Source: JBDRMV01 sp043825615 (GTDB taxonomy: Bacteria > CG03). From it: DNA of 54,509 bases. The position numbers were made by a program, and so were the translations under genes. Below, in pieces: positions 7,783 to 15,635 of the stretch; position 1 is the first letter of the stretch; every line of letters begins with the position of its first letter. The DNA lies in contig JBDRRS010000007.1 of NCBI GenBank assembly GCA_043825615.1, forward strand, positions 1 through 54,509. Reading direction: 5' to 3'. The notes under the pieces were generated by a model. The model was not told the DNA's origin. It made no database searches and was given only the letters and a program-made list of their open reading frames with translations.

Positions 7783-9693
7783 TCAAAAACTGTAGTACAG
7801 GCGGAAAAGGACGCCGGAAGAATCGTAATCGTCCGAATCGTCCTTCGTTTTGTTCCCTTCAAAAGTGTAGCCGCCCGTCAGAGAAAGATTTTTCTTCACC
7901 TTGTAAGTCACTTCGGCGGAGTAATTCGTCGTGTCCGTTAAAATGTCCTCTGCGGAAAGAGGCGTCGGCAGTTTTTCCCTTGTGGTGAGCGACCCGTATA
8001 TGAAAAAACCTAAGTCGCGGGTTATGCTGATGTTTGAGCCGAGCGAAAAAGACGTTATTTCGTCCTCGGAACAGTCGTTAAGATTTTTTGTATTATTTGC
8101 GGTATATCCGAGGTCAACGGAAACCGCGGCAATTATTTTACCCGAATATGTCACCGAAAACCCGTTCGTATCCAGGTCATTGCCGGTCGCGGTGGATGCA
8201 TAATTCCGGAACTGCGAGCGCGAAAAATTTGCGGCGACCACCTGGTTTTTGAAACAATAATTAATCCCGCAGCTGAGACCCGCTGTTTCGTTGTTCAGCA
8301 CCGTCAAGGAACTTCCCTCAACTTTGTTTATGCTGGATGCCGCGCTGATTCCGGGAAGGCCCGAAGGCGTAAGCTGTATGCCGCCCTGCAAAATTGTCTG
8401 GTCCGTCGTAACCACTTCGGGGTCGTTGTCAAGATTATCTTCGGTCGCCTGGTATCCGCAATTCAATCTCAAAAATGCAACAGGATAATAATTAAGAGAG
8501 GTGTCCATGCCTGCCCTGTCGGGATAAATTCCCGGGCTTGCTAAATTCAGGAAATCGGGTTCTATTCTCTGATATTTGCCGCGCACATCAAAGGTCTTGC
8601 GGTAAACCCGCATTTCAAATCTGTAGGCCGTTCCCGGCGTTGACGCGCTGTTTTCATAAGACAGCGACGACGGGTTATAGAAATTTTCCTGACGGCCGCT
8701 GCGGGCGTACTCCCCCTGCACATTCAGGAAAGAACACGACCACTGGAGTTCGGAACTCATAACGGTGTTATCCACCGCCTGATTGGAAGGGCCGGGATTG
8801 CTGACGGAACTTTCCGAATCATACGTCGTCACGCCGGATACTTTTAGACCGAAGTCGGCGGGCAATTTTACTTTTGCGCTCATGCCTCCCGTATATCTCG
8901 CATACACGCCGTTGGTTGAGGCGTCGCCCTCCGCCGCCTCCTGCGTCCTTATGTAACACCCCGAAAAATCGGTATAATCCGTCCTGTAATTCAGATTCGT
9001 CCCGCGTCCTGTAAGAGAATAAATTGACAAAGGAGAAAAATCGGGCATGACGTCTCCTGCGGACAACTTATACCTGTCTGAAAAAACCGAAAGAAAAAGC
9101 ATATCAAGATCGAAACTGTCGTCTTCCGTTGAGTACGCATTCGAGTTGAAAATCAGAGTTTTCCCGTAAATTCTTCCTAAAAGATTCGTCGCCAGAGACC
9201 CCTGATAACCGCTCCTCTGCGTATTTTTATACGATAAAGAAACATTGCCGTTCAGAAAAACGGGCCGCACCGGTTTTTTCTCCAGCGCCGACGCCTTTAC
9301 ATTAAAATCGTAAAAATCACTCGTCAGGATGTTCTGCCCTTTTTTGTAAAGCATCACGCGATACCGGTACCTCCCCGTATAGGAAGAGGGTATTCCGTAA
9401 GTTACAAGCAGGAGCGTCGAACCGCCGGGCTGCACTTCCCCGCTTATGTTTTCCGGCGGCGTTTTCTGAATGTAATTACCCTCCGAATCAAACAGTTCAA
9501 TGCGGCAGTTTACATCTGCCGGCGGCCATTTTACCGTCTCCATATTCAGAAGAATAACCTGAAAAGTAATGTTTTCGCCCGCTTTGGCGGGGTCGGGAGC
9601 GGCGACGGAGAGCTGTATCTGCGCCGGCGACTGGGCGAAAATAATACGGGCAAGAAAAAAAACGCACAAAAAAATATAAAATCTGTTCTTCAT
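7783..9693 (-). CDS. Outer-membrane beta-barrel protein with N-terminal Ig-like domain, last gene of motor operon
   Basis: This 636-residue protein has a signal peptide (MKNRFYIFLCVFF ... FAQ). An Ig/CARDB-like beta-sandwich follows (about 25-135, AGENITFQVILLN). A long barrel region of alternating polar and hydrophobic strands runs to a terminal Phe (RLYYSF), the usual Bam-recognised ending. No pore class was recognised. Its ATG lies 2 nt beyond the stop of the polytopic membrane protein, so it belongs to the motor operon. It is the only obvious outer-membrane component. It may anchor, or be driven by, the motor (inference). Confidence 0.75.
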   Translation of the reverse strand: MKNRFYIFLCVFFLARIIFAQSPAQIQLSVAAPDPAKAGENITFQVILLNMETVKWPPADVNCRIELFDSEGNYIQKTPPENISGEVQPGGSTLLLVTYGIPSSYTGRYRYRVMLYKKGQNILTSDFYDFNVKASALEKKPVRPVFLNGNVSLSYKNTQRSGYQGSLATNLLGRIYGKTLIFNSNAYSTEDDSFDLDMLFLSVFSDRYKLSAGDVMPDFSPLSIYSLTGRGTNLNYRTDYTDFSGCYIRTQEAAEGDASTNGVYARYTGGMSAKVKLPADFGLKVSGVTTYDSESSVSNPGPSNQAVDNTVMSSELQWSCSFLNVQGEYARSGRQENFYNPSSLSYENSASTPGTAYRFEMRVYRKTFDVRGKYQRIEPDFLNLASPGIYPDRAGMDTSLNYYPVAFLRLNCGYQATEDNLDNDPEVVTTDQTILQGGIQLTPSGLPGISAASSINKVEGSSLTVLNNETAGLSCGINYCFKNQVVAANFSRSQFRNYASTATGNDLDTNGFSVTYSGKIIAAVSVDLGYTANNTKNLNDCSEDEITSFSLGSNISITRDLGFFIYGSLTTREKLPTPLSAEDILTDTTNYSAEVTYKVKKNLSLTGGYTFEGNKTKDDSDDYDSSGVLFRLYYSF

Positions 9694-9695
9694 CT

Positions 9696-10400
9696 TTATG
9701 CGATAAAAGCAATCCCTGCAAAAATAAAAGCGGGAAACAAAACGCTTCCGAGAATCCTGTTGAACACGGGAAAATTAAAATCATATCTCTTCAGAGCTGC
9801 GGCCGAGCAGAGAAACAAAACAAGCGGGCCCGCGAACACGTTTCCCCCGCAGTCGGCCCAGATATTCCTTCTCACGAGGATAAAGAAAAAAAGAGCGCTT
9901 CCGGAAATCAGCAGCAAAATTATTCTTGAAACATTAAAACCTGCGCCGGAAAAAACATGGACCGCATGATAAAGCGCCTCGGATTTGTAAAAAAGAAAAC
10001 TGAAAACCGCTATAAAAACGCCCGCTGTGACATAGAAATAATTCAATTTGAGATGAACTTTGAGAACGCGTAAATAGAAATTGTATAAAATTTTCTTGAT
10101 GTCGCGCTTCTCCGCCTTTTGCTCGGAGGTTTTAAGAAGCCGTTTCTTAAAATTGTCGATAACCGGAGACGTAACCTCGTAAGACATCACCTCGCGGAGT
10201 TCTTTATCCGTTGACTCATCCCCCGAAGAGATGGATTCCATCGCGCGCCGGCGCTCTTCGCCGGCTTTTTTCGTGTCATCCGCCCGGCGGGCCAGCGACG
10301 ACTGCAGAACACCCGCCTTCTTTTTTATAATACCCTGAATTTTCCCGCCGAAAATGGCAATTCCGCAAAGAACAATAACAAAAACTACTCTGAATTTCAT
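9696..10400 (-). CDS. Polytopic inner-membrane protein of the motor operon, unknown family
   Basis: This 234-residue protein is predicted to have five spans: residues 4-20, 117-138, 157-176, 186-203 and 214-233. Between the first and second lies a highly charged, probably helical region (KKAGEERRRAMES ... EQKAEKRDIKK). I do not recognise the family. It starts 2 nt after the second PII-like gene and ends 2 nt before the outer-membrane barrel gene, so it is almost certainly co-expressed with both. A PII-controlled membrane partner is one possibility, by analogy with AmtB-GlnK pairing. That is inference only. Confidence 0.65.
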   Translation of the reverse strand: MKFRVVFVIVLCGIAIFGGKIQGIIKKKAGVLQSSLARRADDTKKAGEERRRAMESISSGDESTDKELREVMSYEVTSPVIDNFKKRLLKTSEQKAEKRDIKKILYNFYLRVLKVHLKLNYFYVTAGVFIAVFSFLFYKSEALYHAVHVFSGAGFNVSRIILLLISGSALFFFILVRRNIWADCGGNVFAGPLVLFLCSAAALKRYDFNFPVFNRILGSVLFPAFIFAGIAFIA

Positions 10401-10402
10401 AA

Positions 10403-10711
10403 TTACATCAAACCCGCCGTCCTGCCCACGTCATGGATAAAAGCCAAACCGTTGCCGGGTTTATCAAGTTTCCCGACGGCAACAATCCTGTCGAAGACCT
10501 CATCAACACGCTCGCCGGGAACAACCGTCATAAAGACCTCTTTTTCCGGATTTATGAAAGCCCTCCTGAAAAAACCGAGTTTCTGCCTGACCCCCGTTCC
10601 CCGCGCGTAGAAAATCGTCGCGCCCGAAACATTCATTTTCAAAATTTCCTTCACAATTTTATTGGCTTTTCCCCTGTCCACAACGCACGTAATCAATTTC
10701 AGATTCTCCAT
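10403..10711 (-). CDS. PII-like nucleotide/ligand sensor B
   Basis: This 102-residue protein has the PII ferredoxin-like fold pattern: KLITCVVDRGKANKIVKEIL, GATIFYARGTG, EVFMTVVPGERVDEVFDRI and GLAFIHDVGR. The T-loop region (about 38-56) is short and lacks the GlnB uridylylation Tyr context. It therefore resembles the PII-like branch that binds other ligands, not a classical nitrogen regulator. The ribosome-binding site GGAGGATGA precedes the ATG. It is a tandem paralogue of the gene upstream (10771-11085). Confidence 0.8.
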   Translation of the reverse strand: MENLKLITCVVDRGKANKIVKEILKMNVSGATIFYARGTGVRQKLGFFRRAFINPEKEVFMTVVPGERVDEVFDRIVAVGKLDKPGNGLAFIHDVGRTAGLM

Positions 10712-10770
10712 TCATCCTCCGTCATATTTACTCTTTTATACTGCACTGTGAAAATGACCGTTGCCTTTTA

Positions 10771-11085
10771 TTAATCCCTCTTGTAAAACCCGAACGCCTT
10801 CTCCACGTCCTGAACAAAAACAAAACCCCTCGCCGTTTCCTTCAGATTGGCAAGTTCAATAATTCTGCCGAACATATCATCCGTTTTTTCCTCCGGCACA
10901 ACCGTCATAAAGACATCTTTTTCCGGCTCTATCAACCTTCCCTTAAGCCCGATTTTCTCCCTCACTCCCGTTCCGACGCCGCGGAAACTCGTCACGCCAG
11001 AAATGCCCATTTTCAAAATTTCCTTTATTATACCGTCCGCTTTTCCCTGCTCTACAATGCACGTTATCAACTTATACTTTTCCAT
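10771..11085 (-). CDS. PII-like nucleotide/ligand sensor A
   Basis: This 104-residue paralogue of the next gene carries KLITCIVEQGKADGIIKEIL, GVGTGVREKIG, DVFMTVVPEEKTDDMFGRI and GFVFVQDVEK. Like its partner it has a shortened T-loop. The two could form hetero- or homotrimers. Sitting between the TPR protein and a polytopic membrane protein in a motor operon suggests it tunes motor assembly or activity to energy status, which is inference. The start has an AAGGAGG site, placed directly after a dispersed repeat. Confidence 0.8.
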   Translation of the reverse strand: MEKYKLITCIVEQGKADGIIKEILKMGISGVTSFRGVGTGVREKIGLKGRLIEPEKDVFMTVVPEEKTDDMFGRIIELANLKETARGFVFVQDVEKAFGFYKRD

Positions 11086-11094
11086 ATCTTCCTC

Positions 11095-11139
11095 CTTATC
11101 AGGGCGGCGGGAGGCTTGCCCCGTTGGGGGTGGCGTCCA
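11095..11139. repeat. GGCGGCGGGAGG...GGTGGCGTCC dispersed repeat, long form
   Basis: CTTATCAGGGCGGCGGGAGG is followed by a spacer containing CCCCGTTGGGG and then GGTGGCGTCC. It fills the whole gap between the stop of the TPR gene and the ribosome-binding site of PII-like A. A short form occupies 14198-14228 and a related sequence lies inside nadE (16862-16919). Confidence 0.6.
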
Positions 11140-12012
11140 TTACCGCAGACCTCCCTTCTTTCTTTTCCTTTCCTGCTTCTCCAGCGATTTAAGGAACTTT
11201 TTTATGTCCTTATTATCAGGATTTATCTTCAGCGCATCTTCCCAGTTTTTTTTCGCCGCGGAAAAATTTTTAAGCGCGTAATAAGCCGAGCCCCTTCTCA
11301 TCAGGGCAAGCTCCTTGTTTTCGTCCAGCGCCAGAGCTCTGTCGCAGGCAATAATCGCCCCCGTATAATCCGCCTTATAAATGGAATCCAGCGAACTCTG
11401 GAGCAGCTGATGCAGCAAATCCATTCCTTCTATGAGTTTTATCTTGGACCTTTCTTCGGGATAAACGCTTTCAAAATAAGAAAGAATGCCGGTTATCTGT
11501 TCCCGCCGGCGGTCGTCCTTATTTATCTGTCCCGCGTATATCAGCGCGTCAAAAATCAAACCCGGTTTTTTCTCCAGATACGCCACGATGCCTTTTCTCA
11601 CATACTGCAAGACCTTATCCTGACCGGAAGAGTCCTTTACCAGCGAAGAAATTTTTTCAAGTTTTTCTTTTTTTTCAGCGACGCCGGGATAAGTCGGGTC
11701 AATGTCCATTATGCGTTTAGCCGTATCGGAAGCCGCAAACCACCTGCCTGCCATTATCTGTTCTTCAAACGCCCTGACTTTCGGATTGAGTTCGTCCTCT
11801 ATCTTCTGTCTGATGAACTTTATCATCTTTAACGGCGGTGTCTGCTCCGGGTCAATTTCAAGAATTCTCTGCCAGCAGCGTATTGCATCGCTGTATTTCC
11901 CCGCCGTGTAATATTTTACGGCGGAATTATACAGACCTTTTATGTCTTCTCCGGCAAAAGCAATAATGGGGACGGTTCCTAATATGCACAATCCCACCAA
12001 TTTCTTAAACAT
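11140..12012 (-). CDS. Periplasmic tetratricopeptide-repeat protein
   Basis: This protein has about 290 residues and starts at the ATG giving MFKKLVGLCIL. A signal peptide ends near AFAGED. TPR-like helix pairs occur at about 28-70 (YYTAGKYSDAIRCWQRILEI) and 215-280 (YYALKNFSAAKKNWEDALKI). The C-terminus is very basic (KKQERKRKKGG type). The family usually scaffolds protein complexes. It lies between the second MotB gene and the PII-like genes. Six residues of the signal peptide (GTVPII) are encoded by a dispersed repeat also found elsewhere in the operon. Confidence 0.8.
   Translation of the reverse strand: MFKKLVGLCILGTVPIIAFAGEDIKGLYNSAVKYYTAGKYSDAIRCWQRILEIDPEQTPPLKMIKFIRQKIEDELNPKVRAFEEQIMAGRWFAASDTAKRIMDIDPTYPGVAEKKEKLEKISSLVKDSSGQDKVLQYVRKGIVAYLEKKPGLIFDALIYAGQINKDDRRREQITGILSYFESVYPEERSKIKLIEGMDLLHQLLQSSLDSIYKADYTGAIIACDRALALDENKELALMRRGSAYYALKNFSAAKKNWEDALKINPDNKDIKKFLKSLEKQERKRKKGGLR
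11964..11983. repeat. GGGGACGGTTCC repeat inside a signal-peptide coding region
   Basis: AATGGGGACGGTTCCTAAT lies within codons for residues about 11-17 of the TPR protein. On the coding strand it reads GGAACCGTCCCCATT, giving Gly-Thr-Val-Pro-Ile. The repeat's hydrophobic translation is compatible with an h-region. Confidence 0.7.
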
Positions 12013-12048
12013 CAATCGCCAAACTCCATTAAAATCATCTCCTCGGAT

Positions 12049-12069
12049 AATTAGGAACCGTCCCTAATT
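12049..12069. repeat. GGGACGGTTCC repeat overlapping a stop codon
   Basis: AATTAGG, GAACCGTC-type core and CCTAATT form a palindrome. The TAG stop of the second MotB-like gene is inside the arm (AAT TAG GGA). It is a member of the same family as 11964-11983 and 15612-15630. Confidence 0.7.
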
Positions 12070-12726
12070 CTTACTAATTCTTAAAATGCTTATTTCAATG
12101 CGGCGGTTCTGAGCCCGTCCTGATGCGGCGGCGTTATCCGCAACGGGATAATATTCGCCGAAACCGTAAGCGGAAAATCTTCCCGGATGTATTTTTTCAA
12201 CATCAATAAAATATTTTATAACGCTGAATGCCCGGAGGGTTGAAAGTTCGAAATTGCCGCCGGGCAGCTGCCTGAACGAAATATTATCGGTGTGCCCCGC
12301 AACATTTATTTTATTATCCGTTCCTTTTAAGACCTCTGCGACTTTATGCAAAGTCAGATGACTGCTTTTTTTAAGGTCGGAAGAACCCGAATCAAAAAGA
12401 ACGGGGCTCTCCATCATTATTCTTATTTTCCGCGCATCCATTTTGATGACGCCTTCGCCGTCCCTGAATATCTCCGATATTTTTTCAGCCATTTCAACAT
12501 CCTTCATAGAACTTTTTTCCCGCGAAACACCCGCCTGGAGACGCGCGATAACACCTTCGTATCTGACCCCCGACTTCAATGAAATGACATAAAGTATCAG
12601 AAAAAAAATCATACAGAGAAGCATCATCGTGCCGTAAGGCGTTTTCCACGAAGAGGGATCAAAACCCTTCCCGTATTTTACCGCCCTGTCGGTATGCCTT
12701 CTCCCTGAGCCTGCAATCACGCTCAT
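12064..12726 (-). CDS. MotB-like stator protein lacking the ion-carrying Asp
   Basis: This 220-residue protein has one membrane span at about 27-48 and an OmpA/MotB peptidoglycan-binding domain (SPVLFDSGS, GHTDN, AQNRRIEI). Aligning the span with its neighbour residue by residue from the shared Trp and Thr puts Thr33 where the neighbour has Asp21 (WKTPYGTMMLL against WLTVFCDMTTN). The protonatable residue of MotB is therefore missing. Its ATG overlaps the stop of the other motB by 4 nt. A structural partner in a mixed MotB dimer is inferred. Confidence 0.85.
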   Translation of the reverse strand: MSVIAGSGRRHTDRAVKYGKGFDPSSWKTPYGTMMLLCMIFFLILYVISLKSGVRYEGVIARLQAGVSREKSSMKDVEMAEKISEIFRDGEGVIKMDARKIRIMMESPVLFDSGSSDLKKSSHLTLHKVAEVLKGTDNKINVAGHTDNISFRQLPGGNFELSTLRAFSVIKYFIDVEKIHPGRFSAYGFGEYYPVADNAAASGRAQNRRIEISILRISKN

Positions 12727-13391
12727 TCAATATCCTGCTTGAGCAGCACAATTTCAATTCGCCGGTTTTTCTGGCGCGACGTCGGGGTCTCGTTGGAAAA
12801 CCTTGGAAAATACTCTCCGTATCCGGCGGCGACAAACCTTTCCGGCGGGAAACCCCTGCCGATAAAATAATCGATAACGTTTACCGCCCGGCGGGCGGAA
12901 AGTTCCCAGTTCGAACGGAAAAGAGCGCTCTTAATCGGCACATTATCCGTGTGTCCTTCGACAATCACTTTATCGTCCGTCATAGATAAAGTTCTCGCTA
13001 TTTCATTCAGTAATTTCTTCGTTTCATCTTTTACCAGCGCGCCGCCGGAATCAAAAAGCACCGGCGTGTTCAGGACAAGCCGTATCTGGCTTTCATTAAC
13101 CTCCAGGGTGGAGTATTTTTTAAGATTGCCTTTCTGAAGCAGTTCTTCCAAATTGCTCTGCGTTTCATCCTCCGCAAACTTTTTCAGAACATTATCCGCC
13201 TTATGTCTTAAGACCACATCCTTCTTCCCGGCGCTGCTCAGCGCGGAATGCATCTGGCGCTGCTGCGATTGGGAAAGGCGCGTAAAACCGTACAGCAGGA
13301 GAAAAAAAAGCATAAGATTCGTCGTCATATCGCAGAACACGGTAAGCCAGATGGGTTCTCTTTGAACTTTCCTGAACGCCTTAAAAATCAT
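12723..13391 (-). CDS. motB: MotB-like stator protein with ion-carrying Asp
   Basis: This 222-residue protein has a cytoplasmic N-terminus and a single span at about 15-36 containing Asp21 (VFCDMTTNLMLFF). It is the counterpart of MotB Asp32 that carries the ion. A linker is followed by an OmpA-like domain (TPVLFDSGG, EGHTDNVPI, QKNRRIEI) that binds peptidoglycan. It lies directly between motA and a paralogue without the Asp. The family couples ion flow through MotA5-MotB2 to rotation of FliG. The flanking genes supply a FliG-like rotor. Confidence 0.88.
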   Translation of the reverse strand: MIFKAFRKVQREPIWLTVFCDMTTNLMLFFLLLYGFTRLSQSQQRQMHSALSSAGKKDVVLRHKADNVLKKFAEDETQSNLEELLQKGNLKKYSTLEVNESQIRLVLNTPVLFDSGGALVKDETKKLLNEIARTLSMTDDKVIVEGHTDNVPIKSALFRSNWELSARRAVNVIDYFIGRGFPPERFVAAGYGEYFPRFSNETPTSRQKNRRIEIVLLKQDIE

Positions 13392-13418
13392 TTACAAATA
13401 TTCTGCGCGGCCCGTCTT

Positions 13419-14186
13419 TCATTTCTTCCGCTTCTCCCTGATGCGTTTTGAGAGAAACGCCTCAAGACGGTGCAAGGTTATGGACGGGACTTCCTGATTG
13501 AGTATTGATTCTATTCCTTCGGCTATCAGTTCCTTGGCAAGAATCTCATCGTTCGAGTACTCTCCGAGTTTCAGCGAAGCGGGTAAAAAAAGAAAATTCG
13601 CGCCGAAAATACCGTAAAATGTCGTCGTAACGGCAATAGCCATGGAAGCACCCATACTCGCCGGGTCCTGCAGATTTTTCAGAACCTGAATAACCCCTAT
13701 AAGCGTGCCCAGTAAACCGAATATGGGAGAAAAAGTAGCCATTGCCTGCAAGACCCCCGATGTCCTTTCATGCCTCTGGGCGACGGAAAAAATTTCCTGC
13801 CTCATGTTTTCAAGAATTATTTCCTTTTCCACGCCGTCGGATATTTTTTTAACGTTGGCGGAGAGGAATCTGTTCTTTGCCTGAACCGGCGAATCAGACA
13901 GAACCATAAAACCGTTTCTCTTAGCCGCGGCGGACAGAACCGCAATGTCTTTTACGAGTTTGTTTATATCCGTCGGAGGAGGAGGAAAAAGTATGAGTTT
14001 AACCGCAGACGGAACCTGCTTTATGCTGCGGAAAGGAAATGCAATTAACGTCGAACCGAGAGTCCCTCCGAACACAAGAATAGCGGCATCCAAATTAAAA
14101 AGGAGATAAACGACATCCCCGTGAAGCATGACCAAATAAACGGCGCCGGTTCCGAGAGCAAAACCAAGAACAGTCATCAGGTCCAT
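13419..14186 (-). CDS. motA: MotA-type stator protein
   Basis: This 255-residue protein has four predicted spans (about 4-21, 30-50, 150-171, 183-204) and a cytoplasmic loop rich in basic and acidic residues between spans 2 and 3. The channel motifs are intact: TFSPIFGLLGTLIG with Pro154, and AVTTTFYGIFGANFLFLP with Pro202. These prolines correspond to the two functionally important prolines of MotA. The features fit MotA/PomA better than ExbB/TolQ, which has three spans. The ribosome-binding site GGAAGG lies just after a dispersed repeat. Confidence 0.9.
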   Translation of the reverse strand: MDLMTVLGFALGTGAVYLVMLHGDVVYLLFNLDAAILVFGGTLGSTLIAFPFRSIKQVPSAVKLILFPPPPTDINKLVKDIAVLSAAAKRNGFMVLSDSPVQAKNRFLSANVKKISDGVEKEIILENMRQEIFSVAQRHERTSGVLQAMATFSPIFGLLGTLIGVIQVLKNLQDPASMGASMAIAVTTTFYGIFGANFLFLPASLKLGEYSNDEILAKELIAEGIESILNQEVPSITLHRLEAFLSKRIREKRKK

Positions 14187-14197
14187 ATTTTTCCTTC

Positions 14198-14228
14198 CTT
14201 ATCAGGGCGGCGGGAGGGTGGCGTCCAT
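14198..14228. repeat. GGCGGCGGGAGG...GGTGGCGTCC dispersed repeat, short form
   Basis: CTTATCAGGGCGGCGGGAGG is joined directly to GTGGCGTCC. It is the copy at 11095-11139 without the inner spacer. It occupies nearly the whole gap between the FliF-FliG fusion stop and motA. Confidence 0.6.
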
Positions 14229-14229
14229 A

Positions 14230-15630
14230 TTAACCCCGCTTTCCCCGCGGCGGGGCGTCTTCGTCCGCCTGCGGCGTGGCGAGCAAACCGTCTTTTCTCA
14301 ATTTGTCCGCAACGCGGGCGAGCGCTTTTTTATCTTCTCTTAACCTCGCGGGCCCGGGAGATGCGCCAAGTTCTATTTCTTCCTTCAGACGCGTCGCAAT
14401 GCCCTCCGGAAGTTTCTCCAGAATGCCGTTTCTTACGCTTTCTTCCAGCGTCCGGAGCACGTTCGCAAACGCCACCGGCGTGAAACTCCGGCTCAGCAGA
14501 AGAATATCCCCGGAAGTCATATCCGCAAGAGACCCCGCGCGAAAAACAGCCGACCTCAACTCATCCGCAAAAAGCGAGTCGCTCTGCGCTATGAAATCGA
14601 GATAAGAATCCATTTCTTCGTCGCCCAAACCCTCCAGAATTTCTTTAACGACTTCTTTCCCGCCGACCATAAAATCCATCTTCTGCCTGAGATGCTCTTC
14701 CCATTTAAGAACCTCGTCCGGGGGCAGAGTTCTCGTCTGCGCAAGTTTTGACAATGCCTCGCGGGCCTGCGCAGGCTCCAAACCCGACAGGACTTTATTC
14801 GCCACCTGCGGAGCGTAATTGATCAAAACGGCAATGTTTTCGGGCTTTTCCTTCTTAAGAAGAAAAAGAAGTTTATCCGTATTTTCCTCGTTTACAAAAG
14901 AAAAATGCTTTTTGACGCCCTCTCTTTCTCCGCCGGCAGCGCCCATCCCTGCAGCCGGAGCGGCTGCGCTCACAGAGGAACTAAAAGCCGCCGCTGTTTC
15001 GCTTTTTTTCAAAGAACTTTCAAGCGTTTCGGATATAATCCCCGCCGCGCGGGGAAACACGCGCATTCCGAAAACAAAAAGAACCGCTATCAGAATAACG
15101 GCAAGACCTGAAAACAGCAGACCCCATAAATGCGGCGGATATATGATATCCGACCACTTGAAGGGATTTTCTCTGAAATTCATTTTCTTGATGATGAGCG
15201 CATCGCCGCGGGCGGCCTCAAGCCCGAGGACGCTCGTCGAGACCTCTCTTATTATATTAACCATGCTTTCGGGAAGGCCGTTGTCCACGATAATCTGCGC
15301 AGTGAGTTTCTTTATGTTTTTCGCCGTGTCTCCGAGGTCAAGACTCGCCAGCCCGAGGCCGAGTTTCTCCTGCAGGGGAACCCCCGGCAGGACGACCGCC
15401 TCCTCATCCTCATCTTCCGAACTGCTGCTTATCAACTGAACGTTTATAACGATTAACAGCTTGTCCGTCCCTGTTATTTCGGTCAATATCCGTCTTAACC
15501 TTTCCTCAAGATTCTTTTCTATGGCGATTTTTGTTTCTATGTCGGAACCTTGTTTTGCAAAGGCATTGCCCGGCAGCGCAGGAAGGAAAAAACAGAAGAG
15601 CGAGAAAAGAATAATGGGGACGGTTCCCAT
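14230..15630 (-). CDS. FliF-FliG fusion rotor protein
   Basis: The protein has 466 residues. A signal peptide (1-25) is followed by a FliF RBM3-type domain at about 35-150 (EKNLEERLRRILTEITG, AQIIVDNGLP, LEAARGDALIIKKMNF). A membrane span at 168-188 comes next, then an Ala-rich linker and FliG middle and C-terminal domains (about 250-450). The torque helix aligns without gaps from E. coli K264 to D289, giving R393 for K264 and E417/E418 for D288/D289. R429 matches R297 after a 3-residue insertion. The R281 position is Gly410. FliF RBM1-2 and its first span are missing. The start ATG lies inside a dispersed repeat, and translation begins 5 nt after the GAF gene stops. Confidence 0.88.
   Translation of the reverse strand: MGTVPIILFSLFCFFLPALPGNAFAKQGSDIETKIAIEKNLEERLRRILTEITGTDKLLIVINVQLISSSSEDEDEEAVVLPGVPLQEKLGLGLASLDLGDTAKNIKKLTAQIIVDNGLPESMVNIIREVSTSVLGLEAARGDALIIKKMNFRENPFKWSDIIYPPHLWGLLFSGLAVILIAVLFVFGMRVFPRAAGIISETLESSLKKSETAAAFSSSVSAAAPAAGMGAAGGEREGVKKHFSFVNEENTDKLLFLLKKEKPENIAVLINYAPQVANKVLSGLEPAQAREALSKLAQTRTLPPDEVLKWEEHLRQKMDFMVGGKEVVKEILEGLGDEEMDSYLDFIAQSDSLFADELRSAVFRAGSLADMTSGDILLLSRSFTPVAFANVLRTLEESVRNGILEKLPEGIATRLKEEIELGASPGPARLREDKKALARVADKLRKDGLLATPQADEDAPPRGKRG
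15612..15630. repeat. GGGGACGGTTCC repeat supplying a start codon
   Basis: AATGGGGACGGTTCCCATT has perfect 6-bp arms (AATGGG/CCCATT). Its CAT end is the start codon of the fusion rotor gene. The first encoded residues are Met-Gly-Thr-Val-Pro-Ile-Ile. Confidence 0.75.
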
Positions 15631-15635
15631 TACTT

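Noticed and set aside
10403..11085. Classical GlnB/GlnK nitrogen regulators
   Set aside because: The T-loop is shortened without the usual Tyr context, and no amt, glnA or glnD lies nearby.
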